From Verrucomicrobiia bacterium (GTDB lineage: Bacteria; Verrucomicrobiota; Verrucomicrobiia; Limisphaerales; JADLHS01): a stretch of 42,201 nt of DNA. The notes below the pieces were generated by a model. It had not been told where the DNA came from. It did no database searches and was given only the letters and a program-made list of their open reading frames with translations. Made by a program: the position numbers and the translations under genes. Numbering within the stretch: the first letter of the stretch is position 1; each line of letters opens with the position of its first letter. The DNA is taken from NCBI GenBank assembly GCA_026125285.1, contig JAHCLO010000047.1:1-42201 (forward strand), given 5' to 3'. This document shows, piece after piece, positions 23,079-30,069 of the stretch.

Positions 23079-25580
23079 ATGAAGCAGAACCGGAGACTAC
23101 TGTTCAGCCTCGCGGCGTTCTGCGCATTGGCGTCCTCAGCTTCCGGCGTGCAACCGACCGCTGCGGCCTCGCTGGTGGTTCAGGCCGATCAACCCGGCGC
23201 ACGAATCAACCCCGCGTTGTGGGGCGTTTTCTTCGAGGACATCAATCTCGGCGCGGATGGCGGGCTTTATGCCGAGATGGTGAAGAACCGGTCGTTTGAA
23301 TTCCCCGATGCGATGATGGGCTGGCAGGCGTCGAGCGGCCCGGCCGGCAGCGCCGAGATTCGCACGGACTCGCCCTTCAATGCCGCGAATCCGCACTACC
23401 TGCGCCTGCGCTCGGCGGGAGGGCCGGCTACCGGGGTGTTCAACGAAGGCTTTCGTGGCATCGGCGTGAAGGGCGGCGAGCGCTATGACTTTTCGGTGCA
23501 GGTCCGCGCCGTGACCGGCAAACCGTCGCTGGCCATTCAACTGACGGCGCCGGATGGCCGGCTGCTCGGCACGGCACGGCTGAGTAGATTTTCCGCAGAG
23601 TGGAGATTGCGCACGGTCTCCTTGCGCGCCAACGCCACTGAGGCGAAAGCGCGATTGGAGTTGATTCTTGAAGGAGAGGGCACCTTGGACCTCGACATGG
23701 TTTCGCTCTTCCCGCGACAGACCTGGAAGAAACGCCCGGGCGGTTTGCGCGCGGACATGGTGCAGTTGCTCGCGGACATGAAACCCGGCTTCCTGCGCTT
23801 CCCCGGCGGCTGCATTGTCGAGGGCAACGTGCTGACCAACCGTTACCAGTGGAAAACCACCATCGGTCCGGTCGCGGAACGCAAGCTCATCGTGAACCGC
23901 TGGAACTTCGAGTTCCGGCATCGGCCCACACCGGATTACTATCAATCCTTCGGCCTGGGCTTCTTCGAGTACTTTCAGCTTGCCGAAGACCTCGGCGCGG
24001 AACCGTTACCCATCCTGAACTGCGGCATGGCCTGCCAGTTCAACTCCGGCGAACTCGTGCCGTTGGATCAGCTCGATCCGTACGTCCAGGACGCGCTGGA
24101 CTTGATCGAATTCGCCAACGGTCCGGTCAGCAGTCCGTGGGGCGCAAAGCGCGCCGCCCTGGGCCATCCCAAACCGTTCAATTTGAAACTGCTCGGCATC
24201 GGCAACGAGCAATGGGGACCGCAATATGTCGAGCGTTACGCCATCTTCCATCGTGTGCTGAAAGAAAAGCACCCGGAGATCACGCTGGTTTCCGGCTCCG
24301 GCCCGTCGCCGGCGGATGAACGGTTTGATTTCCTCTGGCCCAGGCTCCGCGAGTTGAACGCCGACATCGTGGACGAGCATTGTTACGCGAACCCGATCTG
24401 GTTTCTCAGCAACGCAAATCGCTATGACCACTATGATCGCAACGGGCCAAAGGTGTTCTTTGGCGAATACGCCGCCCAGAGCGACCGCATCGTGAGCGTG
24501 AACAACGAGAACAACCTCGAATGTGCGCTCGCCGAAGCGGCGTTCATGACCGGCATCGAACGCAACGCCGACGTCGTGCATCTGGCCAGCTACGCGCCGC
24601 TCTTTGGTCACGTGGACGGCTGGCAATGGCGGCCCAATTTGATCTGGGTGGACAATCTGCGCGCGCACGGCACGCCGAATTATCACGTGCAGGCGCTGTT
24701 TGCGCGGAATCGCGGCGACACCGTGCTGCCGGTCCAGCTTTCCGTGCCGGATGAAGTCCCACCTGTCTCCACCGGCGGCGTCGGCCTGGGCACCTACCGC
24801 ACGGCCGTGGAATTCAAGGACGTGCGGGTGACGCGCGGTAGCGAGACGCTGCTTGCCGCCGACTTTGCGACGGGTGCGAAGGGCTGGCAGCTTCCGCGCG
24901 AAGGCAAATGGGCGACGGCGAATGGCGCACTCGTGCAGTCCGACCCGCGGGCCATCAGCACAGCCTGGACGGAGGACGTTTCCTGGACCGATTACACTGT
25001 CTCGCTCAGAGCCAGAAAAATCGGCGGGTCAGAAGGGTTCATCATCGCAGTGCGCAACGGCCACCAGAACACCCGCGTGCAATGGAACGTGGGCGGTTGG
25101 GGCAACACGCGGCACGGCATCCAGTCCACGCTCGGGGTGCAGGATCAGTTGGTGGCTCAAACACCCGGCCGCATCGAATCGGATCGCTGGTATGACGTCC
25201 GTATCGAACTCAATGGCCCGCGCCTGGACTGTTACCTCGACGACAAACTGGTTCAGTCGGCGGAGATTCTCCTGCCGAGGCGCGAAGGACTTTACGCCAG
25301 CGCCGTTCACGACGACGCAGCGCGCGAGGTGATCGTCAAAGTGGTCAATGCTGCCCCGCATCCACGTGCCTTGGACATTCGACTTGAAGGCGTGAAACGC
25401 GTCAGGTCCGGCGCTAAGGCGTTTCTCCTGACGAGTGAAAAACTTTCGTATGTGAACACTCTGGACGAGCCAGACAAGTTGTCACCGCGCCAGTTTGCGC
25501 CTGACATCAAGACACCCACGTTCCGACAACTCGTTCCCGCGCACGCCATGATGGTGTTGCGGATTCCGATGGTGAAATAA
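23079..25580 (+). CDS. secreted GH51-type alpha-L-arabinofuranosidase (second)
   Basis: An 833-residue paralogue in the same operon. It has a signal peptide (LLFSLAAFCALASSASG), barrel start NPALWGVFFEDINLGADGGL, a carbohydrate-binding-like domain (about 95-215), the acid/base E377 in GIGNEQWGP and nucleophile E463 in FFGEYAAQSDR, with SYAPLFGHVDGWQWRP typical of GH51. A laminin-G-like module homologous to the one in the first enzyme (shared GGWGNTRH and GRIE..RWYDVRI) lies here near the C-terminus (about 575-745) instead of near the N-terminus. AGGAA (23070-23074) sits ahead of ATG 23079. The two enzymes probably split linkage preferences, for example backbone versus side chain; that is inference. 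Confidence 0.92.
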   Translation: MKQNRRLLFSLAAFCALASSASGVQPTAAASLVVQADQPGARINPALWGVFFEDINLGADGGLYAEMVKNRSFEFPDAMMGWQASSGPAGSAEIRTDSPFNAANPHYLRLRSAGGPATGVFNEGFRGIGVKGGERYDFSVQVRAVTGKPSLAIQLTAPDGRLLGTARLSRFSAEWRLRTVSLRANATEAKARLELILEGEGTLDLDMVSLFPRQTWKKRPGGLRADMVQLLADMKPGFLRFPGGCIVEGNVLTNRYQWKTTIGPVAERKLIVNRWNFEFRHRPTPDYYQSFGLGFFEYFQLAEDLGAEPLPILNCGMACQFNSGELVPLDQLDPYVQDALDLIEFANGPVSSPWGAKRAALGHPKPFNLKLLGIGNEQWGPQYVERYAIFHRVLKEKHPEITLVSGSGPSPADERFDFLWPRLRELNADIVDEHCYANPIWFLSNANRYDHYDRNGPKVFFGEYAAQSDRIVSVNNENNLECALAEAAFMTGIERNADVVHLASYAPLFGHVDGWQWRPNLIWVDNLRAHGTPNYHVQALFARNRGDTVLPVQLSVPDEVPPVSTGGVGLGTYRTAVEFKDVRVTRGSETLLAADFATGAKGWQLPREGKWATANGALVQSDPRAISTAWTEDVSWTDYTVSLRARKIGGSEGFIIAVRNGHQNTRVQWNVGGWGNTRHGIQSTLGVQDQLVAQTPGRIESDRWYDVRIELNGPRLDCYLDDKLVQSAEILLPRREGLYASAVHDDAAREVIVKVVNAAPHPRALDIRLEGVKRVRSGAKAFLLTSEKLSYVNTLDEPDKLSPRQFAPDIKTPTFRQLVPAHAMMVLRIPMVK

Positions 25581-25905
25581 GAGGCGCAAGCATGGCCACT
25601 CTTTCCCGATATGGCGAACCGCAATTCAACATTGCCTCTAAAGCCTCGGTCTTGCCCGGCGAATACACTCGTAGCGCAGGATTCCATCCTGTTGTATCGC
25701 GGATTTCCAATCCGCAAGGGTTCGCGAGCGCTGGCGATTTCGAGCGTTCGGTCGGTCTGCCGAATGGAATTCGGCGAGACAGCAGATGGGAAATCTGCGC
25801 TACAACTGGACAAGACGGAGGCATTACCTCCGCCCGCTGCCCGTGTTTGCCCCGAGCAGTATCGCTTGCGAATCCGCAGCATTTTGATTCACTCCCCGAC
25901 AACAA
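25581..25905. other. intergenic region built of hairpin repeats
   Basis: 325 bases between the second arabinofuranosidase and araB without a credible gene. It holds four consecutive hairpins (25677-25798) followed by a stretch (GACGGAGGCATTAC, ~25815) shared with the region upstream of the GH127 gene. No clear promoter or ribosome site for araB was found. Confidence 0.6.
25677..25798. repeat. array of four short hairpins
   Basis: CAGGAT-tcc-ATCCTG (25677-25691), GCGGATT-tcc-AATCCGC (25699-25715), GCCGAAT-gga-ATTCGGC (25759-25775) and GCAGAT-ggga-AATCTGC (about 25782-25798), beginning with GTAGCG and ending in GCGCTAC. The layout, hairpins between GTAGC/GCTAC ends, is that of the other dispersed elements here. 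Confidence 0.75.
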
Positions 25906-27648
25906 ATGAGCGCTACCTTCACCATCGGACTGGACTACGGGACGAATTCGGTTCGCGCCCTTGTCGTCAACACCGCCAATGGCCGGGAAGTCGGCACGGC
26001 CGTCTGGAATTACGAACACGGCACGGCGGGCGTCATCCTGTCGCGCGACCCGAATCTCGCCCGGCAGCATCCCGCCGATTACGTCAAAGGGGCGGAGGTC
26101 ACCATTCGGAGGGCGCTCGCGGACGCAAAGAGGAACGTGCGTGGCTTCAAACCCGGGCAAGTCATCGGTATCGGCGTGGACACCACCGGCAGCACGCCGT
26201 TGCCCGTGGATGCGAACGGCCAACCGCTCGCGTTCCAGAAGAAGTTCGCCAAGAACCCGGCGGCGATGGCCTGGCTCTGGAAAGATCACACCGGCGTGGC
26301 TGAAGCCGCTGAAATCACTGATCTCGCTAAAGGAATCCGGCCTCAGTATCTGGCCAAATGCGGCGGCACTTATTCGAGCGAATGGTTCTTCAGCAAAATT
26401 CTCCATTGCCGGCGCACGGCCCCGGAGGTGTTCGACGCCGCACATTCCTGGGTGGAATTGGCCGACTACGTTCCAGCGGCGCTCACGGGCACGGAGGCGC
26501 CGGACAAGTTGACCGTGGGTATATGCGCCGCCGGCCACAAGGCGATGTTCAACGCGGAATGGGGCGGCTATCCGGACGCCGAATTTCTTTCCCAACTTGA
26601 TCCGAAACTCGGTGCGCTGCGCGCCCGTCTGCGTCCAACGGCCAAGTCAATTGACGAGTCTGTCGGCGGGCTGACGGCCGACTGGGCGAAGCGGACGGGT
26701 TTGCCTGCGGGAATTCCCGTCGCCGTTGGCGCATTCGACGCGCACCTGGGAGGAGTGGGCTGTGGCATCAAACCGGGCGCGCTGGTGAAGATCATCGGCA
26801 CGAGCACCTGCGACATGATGGTCGTGCCAGTTGTTAGTGGAACAGGCGTCTCGCCTGTTCAGGGTGCGGGGGCGGACAGGCAGGATGCCTGTCCCACTAC
26901 GGGAAAGCTTGCGGACATTCCCGGCCTGTGCGGCATCGTCAACGGCAGCATCCTGCCGGGCTTCTACGGCCTCGAAGCCGGTCAGTCGGCGGTGGGGGAC
27001 ATTTTCAACTGGTTCGTGAACTACATTCAGCCCGGCGGCAAAACCGGCACCCACGAGACGCTCACGAAAGCCGCGTCGAAACTCCAGCCCGGCGAATCCG
27101 GCCTGCTCGCGCTTGATTGGAACAATGGCAATCGCACGATTCTGGTGGACCAACGGCTGACCGGCTTGCTCCTGGGGCAAACGCTTTACACGACGCCGGC
27201 GGAAATTTATCGCGCGCTCATCGAGGCGACGGCGTTCGGCGCCCTGACGATCATCAATCGCTTCGAGGAATACGGCGTCAAAGTTGAGCAAATCATCAAC
27301 TGCGGCGGCATCGCGGAGAAGAATCCGGTGGTGATGCAGATTTACGCCGACGTGACGGGCCGTCCGATGAAAGTGTCGCGCTCGGCGCAGACCTGCGCGC
27401 TGGGCGCGGCGATTGCGGGCGCGGTGGTGGGCGGCGCGCACCAGGATTACGCTTCGGCCCAGAAAGCGATGACGGGCTTGAAGCCGCGGGATTTCAAACC
27501 GAACCCGAAGGCCCACGATATTTACCGTCGGCTTTATCCGCTCTACCGGAAGCTCCACGACGCGTTTGGAACGAAGGAGTGGAACGGGAATTTGTTCGAT
27601 GTGATGAAGGAGTTGATTCAAATTCGCAACACCGTGAGAAAAACATGA
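25906..27648 (+). CDS. araB: ribulokinase with an in-frame repeat insertion
   Basis: AraB phosphorylates L-ribulose to L-ribulose-5-phosphate with ATP. The 580-residue FGGY kinase has the first phosphate loop GLDYGTNSVRALVV, GVDTTGSTPLPVD, catalytic-base region GAFDAHLGGVG (D278), adenosine motif CGGIAEKNPVVMQIYADVTG and the tail KPNPKAHDIYRRLYPLY. Between GTSTCDMMVV and IPGLCGIVNGSILPG, where relatives have only a few residues, lies a foreign stretch of about 24 residues (S-G-T-G-V-S-P-V-Q ... D-A-C-P-T). It is encoded by a 63-bp palindromic element. The insertion keeps the frame and falls in a loop, so the enzyme may still work. The stop overlaps the start of the following truncated gene (ATGA). 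Confidence 0.94.
   Translation: MSATFTIGLDYGTNSVRALVVNTANGREVGTAVWNYEHGTAGVILSRDPNLARQHPADYVKGAEVTIRRALADAKRNVRGFKPGQVIGIGVDTTGSTPLPVDANGQPLAFQKKFAKNPAAMAWLWKDHTGVAEAAEITDLAKGIRPQYLAKCGGTYSSEWFFSKILHCRRTAPEVFDAAHSWVELADYVPAALTGTEAPDKLTVGICAAGHKAMFNAEWGGYPDAEFLSQLDPKLGALRARLRPTAKSIDESVGGLTADWAKRTGLPAGIPVAVGAFDAHLGGVGCGIKPGALVKIIGTSTCDMMVVPVVSGTGVSPVQGAGADRQDACPTTGKLADIPGLCGIVNGSILPGFYGLEAGQSAVGDIFNWFVNYIQPGGKTGTHETLTKAASKLQPGESGLLALDWNNGNRTILVDQRLTGLLLGQTLYTTPAEIYRALIEATAFGALTIINRFEEYGVKVEQIINCGGIAEKNPVVMQIYADVTGRPMKVSRSAQTCALGAAIAGAVVGGAHQDYASAQKAMTGLKPRDFKPNPKAHDIYRRLYPLYRKLHDAFGTKEWNGNLFDVMKELIQIRNTVRKT
26836..26898. repeat. 63-bp palindromic element inside araB
   Basis: Outer stem AGTGG (26836-26840)/CCACT (26894-26898) encloses two hairpins: AACAGGCG-tct-CGCCTGTT and GGACAGGCA-gga-TGCCTGTCC. 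It is 21 codons long, starts exactly at a codon boundary (codon 311) and contains no stop. The first half matches the repeat between the two carB starts at 23 of 25 positions. Confidence 0.85.
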
Positions 27649-27803
27649 AACCCCTAATCCGGTCACTTGCCGCCTCGGCCGCCATCGCGCTCAGTGGCCA
27701 CTGGACGCTCGCGCAAGACGCCGATGCAAACCGTCTGGTCATCCGTGCCGACCAAACAGACGTGCAAACTTCAGGACGATTTGTCCGCGCGGACTTACCG
27801 TAG
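27645..27803 (+). pseudogene. N-terminal stub of a third secreted glycosidase
   Basis: The frame from ATG 27645 (overlapping the araB stop) gives a signal peptide MKPLIRSLAASAAIALSG...LAQ and then NRLVIRADQ. This parallels the mature start of the second arabinofuranosidase (SLVVQADQPGARINPALWG). After about residue 40 the similarity stops, the frame runs into a TTGTCCGCGCGGAC repeat fragment and ends at TAG 27803. It is best read as the start of a GH51-type gene cut off by later insertions; identification rests on ~15 residues plus position. Confidence 0.5.
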
Positions 27804-27805
27804 GC

Positions 27806-28204
27806 TTAGTGAAGTTTGGCGAGAAGCCCGCGCGGCGTGATGGTGGAAATTCCAAAGGGCTTTTGTAGCACCAGCAAATCTTCATCGCGCGAAATAATGC
27901 ACTTGACACCCGTGCCCAAGGCGCAAGCCAGATACGGATCGTCCTTCAAATCGCGGCTGCGTGGTTTGCCGAGCGGGGCGGGATCCACCAGCCGCACCGT
28001 TCGGTAATACCAGTCCAGAATGGTGCGCGGATTGTGGCGGCACTTGAAGGCCCGCGTCTTCACCAGATTACGCAACTCCTCCAGCGTGGCGACTGTGGCA
28101 TAGGCGACCACGCGGCGTCGTGCCAGTGAAACCAAAGTCAGGTAGGCATCACCGCGCCAGCCGGCGCCGGCATAAACCACCCCAGCGTCGAACACCACCT
28201 TCAT
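27806..28204 (-). CDS. PIN-domain toxin of a toxin-antitoxin pair
   Basis: PIN-domain toxins are Mg2+-dependent RNases blocked by a partner antitoxin. The 132-residue product shows the acidic set in order: D6 in VVFDAGVVYAG, E43 in TLEELRN, D88/D89 in KDDPYLACAL and D107-E108-D109 in ISRDEDLL, of the VapC/DUF132-like type. It is on the opposite strand to the arabinose genes and overlaps the antitoxin gene upstream by 4 bases (ATGA), the usual antitoxin-toxin coupling. Its 3' end lies 2 bases from the truncated glycosidase frame, so the cassette probably arrived by insertion there. Confidence 0.82.
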   Translation of the reverse strand: MKVVFDAGVVYAGAGWRGDAYLTLVSLARRRVVAYATVATLEELRNLVKTRAFKCRHNPRTILDWYYRTVRLVDPAPLGKPRSRDLKDDPYLACALGTGVKCIISRDEDLLVLQKPFGISTITPRGLLAKLH

Positions 28205-28455
28205 CGCCTTCGGCGCGATGCTTTAGCGCTCCGGTAAATCTCACGAAACTCCGATTCGGCAGGATCGCCCGCTGGGGCATCCTGGATGGCTGATTGCAGC
28301 AAAGCCACGTCCGCCGCGATTTGTTCCTCGCGCCGTCGCCGGATCAAATCACGCACGTAATCACCAACCGAATCGAACGCGCCGCTGCGCGAATCGTTCT
28401 TGGCAAACTCCGCCAATTCCGGGTTGAGCGAAACATGAACACTTACTGCTTTCAT
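28201..28455 (-). CDS. ribbon-helix-helix antitoxin (ParD-like)
   Basis: 84 residues. The N-terminal part AVSVHVSLNPELAEFA forms the beta strand and first helix of a ribbon-helix-helix DNA-binding fold, followed by FDSVGDYVRDLIRRRR as the second helix. A charged C-terminal tail would wrap the toxin. It precedes the PIN toxin gene with a 4-base overlap and should autorepress the pair. The ParD type is more often paired with ParE, so this RHH/PIN combination is a mixed pair, though such mixes are known. Confidence 0.8.
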   Translation of the reverse strand: MKAVSVHVSLNPELAEFAKNDSRSGAFDSVGDYVRDLIRRRREEQIAADVALLQSAIQDAPAGDPAESEFREIYRSAKASRRRR

Positions 28456-28567
28456 GGCAATAAACTAGAACCCGAAGCCGGGTAGGTCAATATCGGGGAG
28501 GATACCAAGGAAGCGGTTTTGGCACAGTCTGCTTGTAACTGATTTCGTATGGGGGCATTCTGTGGGC

Positions 28568-28766
28568 GTGTCAGTCAAGGCCGACCGCAAATTCGATCTG
28601 GCCGCGCGGATTTACTGCCGCGCTCAAGGGCGCGCACGGGTTGGACAACGACGAGCTTTGGCAACATGCGCTGTTTTTCGCCATCTCGCCTGAACAACGA
28701 TGCCGCTTCAGTCTCAAAACAGCCCGCTCGGCGCTTTCCTTAAAGCGCTCCGGGAGGAAGGCATAA
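28568..28766 (+). pseudogene. frameshifted small gene, partner of the following remnant
   Basis: A frame from GTG 28568 reads VSVKADRKFDLAARIY and then degenerates. In another frame a coherent segment follows: HGLDNDELWQHALFFAISPEQ, then RFSLKTARSALSLKRSGRKA, ending at TAA 28766. One gene with at least one indel explains both. The family is not named with confidence; it precedes and overlaps a nucleotidyltransferase relic and would be its partner. No intact version exists in the window. Confidence 0.45.
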
Positions 28767-28842
28767 ACTGCATCCTCATCGGCGCCATGGCGGCCATCCG
28801 TCAGGGGCGCCGCGGAAGACGGTGGATTATGATTTCTGGTGA
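28700..28842 (+). pseudogene. truncated nucleotidyltransferase-fold relic
   Basis: From ATG 28700: LGAFLKALREEGINCILIGAMAAIRQG, then after a shift of frame at about 28805 APRKTVDYDFW and TGA 28842. The pattern (helix, ILIG-MAA, T-x-D-x-D-F) is that of minimal nucleotidyltransferases of the AbiEii/MNT type, in which the two Asp bind metal. Everything after the DYDF strand is missing. The left inverted repeat of the GxxExxY unit begins 16 bases later, so truncation and insertion may be linked. Confidence 0.5.
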
Positions 28843-28857
28843 GGAAATATTTGTTCA

Positions 28858-29304
28858 ACCACGAAACACACGAAGCACACGAAAGTAAACACCTATGGGG
28901 AGCATCATCTATAAACTTGAAAGCTACGAAATCATGGGCGCTTGTTTTGAAGTGTATAAGGAGAAAGGGAGCGGATTTGTCGAATCGGTTTATCAGGAGT
29001 GCTTGGAAATCGAACTCGCGGACCGCAGCATTCCATTCAGAGCGCAGTCGGAACTGTCGCTCACCTACAAGGGCAGACCGCTGCGGAGCAAATTCAAACC
29101 CGATTTCATTTGCCACGAGAAGGTCGTCCTCGAAATCAAGGCTGTCAGCGGTTTGGTTGACGAACATCGGGCGCAAGTCCAAAATCAACTTCGCGCCGCA
29201 GGCATGAAACTCGGATTGCTTGTCAATTTCGGTCATTACCCCAAGCTCGAATACGAGCGGATTGTGCTTTGAACCCTTTTCGTGTGTTTCGTGTATTTCG
29301 TGGT
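28858..29304 (+). mobile_element. inverted-repeat-flanked GxxExxY unit (candidate element)
   Basis: Left end 28858-28884 (ACCACGAAACACACGAAGCA...) and right end 29278-29304 (reverse complement ACCACGAAATACACGAAACA...) match at 25 of 27 bases in inverted orientation. The ends have an internal 9-bp period (ACGAAACAC). They enclose only the GxxExxY gene, 10 bases from the left end and 5 from the right. Target duplications were not found by eye. Calling it mobile is inference. Confidence 0.5.
28895..29272 (+). CDS. GxxExxY protein, PD-(D/E)xK nuclease fold
   Basis: 125 residues with the family hallmark GSGFVESVYQECLEIEL (G-x-x-E-x-x-Y) and the nuclease-like core: KPDFIC (PD) and VVLEIKAVSGL (E-x-K), 12-14 residues apart. 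Family members are common in Verrucomicrobia and their cellular function is not established; endonuclease activity is inferred from the fold. Here the gene forms the only cargo between two 27-bp inverted repeats in a region that splits the araB and araD genes. The complete catalytic set and full length argue that it is intact. Confidence 0.85.
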   Translation: MGSIIYKLESYEIMGACFEVYKEKGSGFVESVYQECLEIELADRSIPFRAQSELSLTYKGRPLRSKFKPDFICHEKVVLEIKAVSGLVDEHRAQVQNQLRAAGMKLGLLVNFGHYPKLEYERIVL

Positions 29305-29325
29305 CCAAAAAAACTCAACACTCCA

Positions 29326-30033
29326 ATGCTCGACCAACTCAAATCACAAGTCTGTCAGGCCAACCTCGACCTCGTTGCCAAAGGTCTGGTCATCGAAACC
29401 TGGGGCAACGTCAGCGGCATTGATCGCGAACGCGGCTTCGTGGTGATCAAACCCAGCGGTGTGCCGTACGATGGCATGAAACCCAAACACATGGTCGTGG
29501 TGTCGCTGGCGAGCGGAGAAGTCGTCGAAGGCGATCTCAAGCCGAGTTCCGACACGGCGACCCATCTGGTGCTGTATCGCGCGTTCCCGGCGATTGGCGG
29601 CATCGTTCACACCCACAGTCTTTACGCGACAGCCTGGGCGCAGGCTTGCAAGGGATTGCCGGCCTACGGCACGACGCAGGCCGATTACTGGTACGGAGAC
29701 GTGCCATGCACTCGCAAGCTCACGCCCGCCGAGATCAAGAGGGATTACGAAGCCAACACGGGCCGCGTCATGGTAGAGACGTTCAAGAAGCTCAAGTTCG
29801 ACCCGAGGCAGCATCCCGCGGTGTTGGTGGCCAGTCACGGACCGTTCGCGTGGGGTCGCGATGTGGCGGACGCGGTTCACAACGCCGTGGTGCTGGAATT
29901 TGTCGCCCGTCTCGCCAGTGAAACGCTGCGCGTCAATCCCAAGGTCAAGTCGATGCAATCAGCCTTGCTCAACCGGCATTTTTTGCGCAAACATGGTCCG
30001 GGCGCTACTTACGGGCAGAGCCGCAAACACTGA
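29326..30033 (+). CDS. araD: L-ribulose-5-phosphate 4-epimerase
   Basis: AraD converts L-ribulose-5-P to D-xylulose-5-P, the entry into the pentose phosphate pathway. The 235-residue class II aldolase-fold protein shows GNVSGIDRERGFVVIKPSGV, the metal-binding HTHS (about residues 95-98), ATAWAQACKGLPAYGTTQADYWYGDVP and the third metal histidine in ASHGPFAWG. ATG 29326 fits the family start; an earlier in-frame ATG (29269) would read through the repeat at the end of the GxxExxY unit. That unit ends only 21 bases upstream, so the original leader and any ribosome site have been replaced; none is recognisable. Confidence 0.96.
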   Translation: MLDQLKSQVCQANLDLVAKGLVIETWGNVSGIDRERGFVVIKPSGVPYDGMKPKHMVVVSLASGEVVEGDLKPSSDTATHLVLYRAFPAIGGIVHTHSLYATAWAQACKGLPAYGTTQADYWYGDVPCTRKLTPAEIKRDYEANTGRVMVETFKKLKFDPRQHPAVLVASHGPFAWGRDVADAVHNAVVLEFVARLASETLRVNPKVKSMQSALLNRHFLRKHGPGATYGQSRKH

Positions 30034-30069
30034 TTCGACCAACCGACAACGAAAACCGCCATAACCACC

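Noticed and set aside
28858..28884. CRISPR-like array from the ACGAAACAC units
   Set aside because: There are only 2-3 contiguous 9-bp units, with no spacers and no cas genes.
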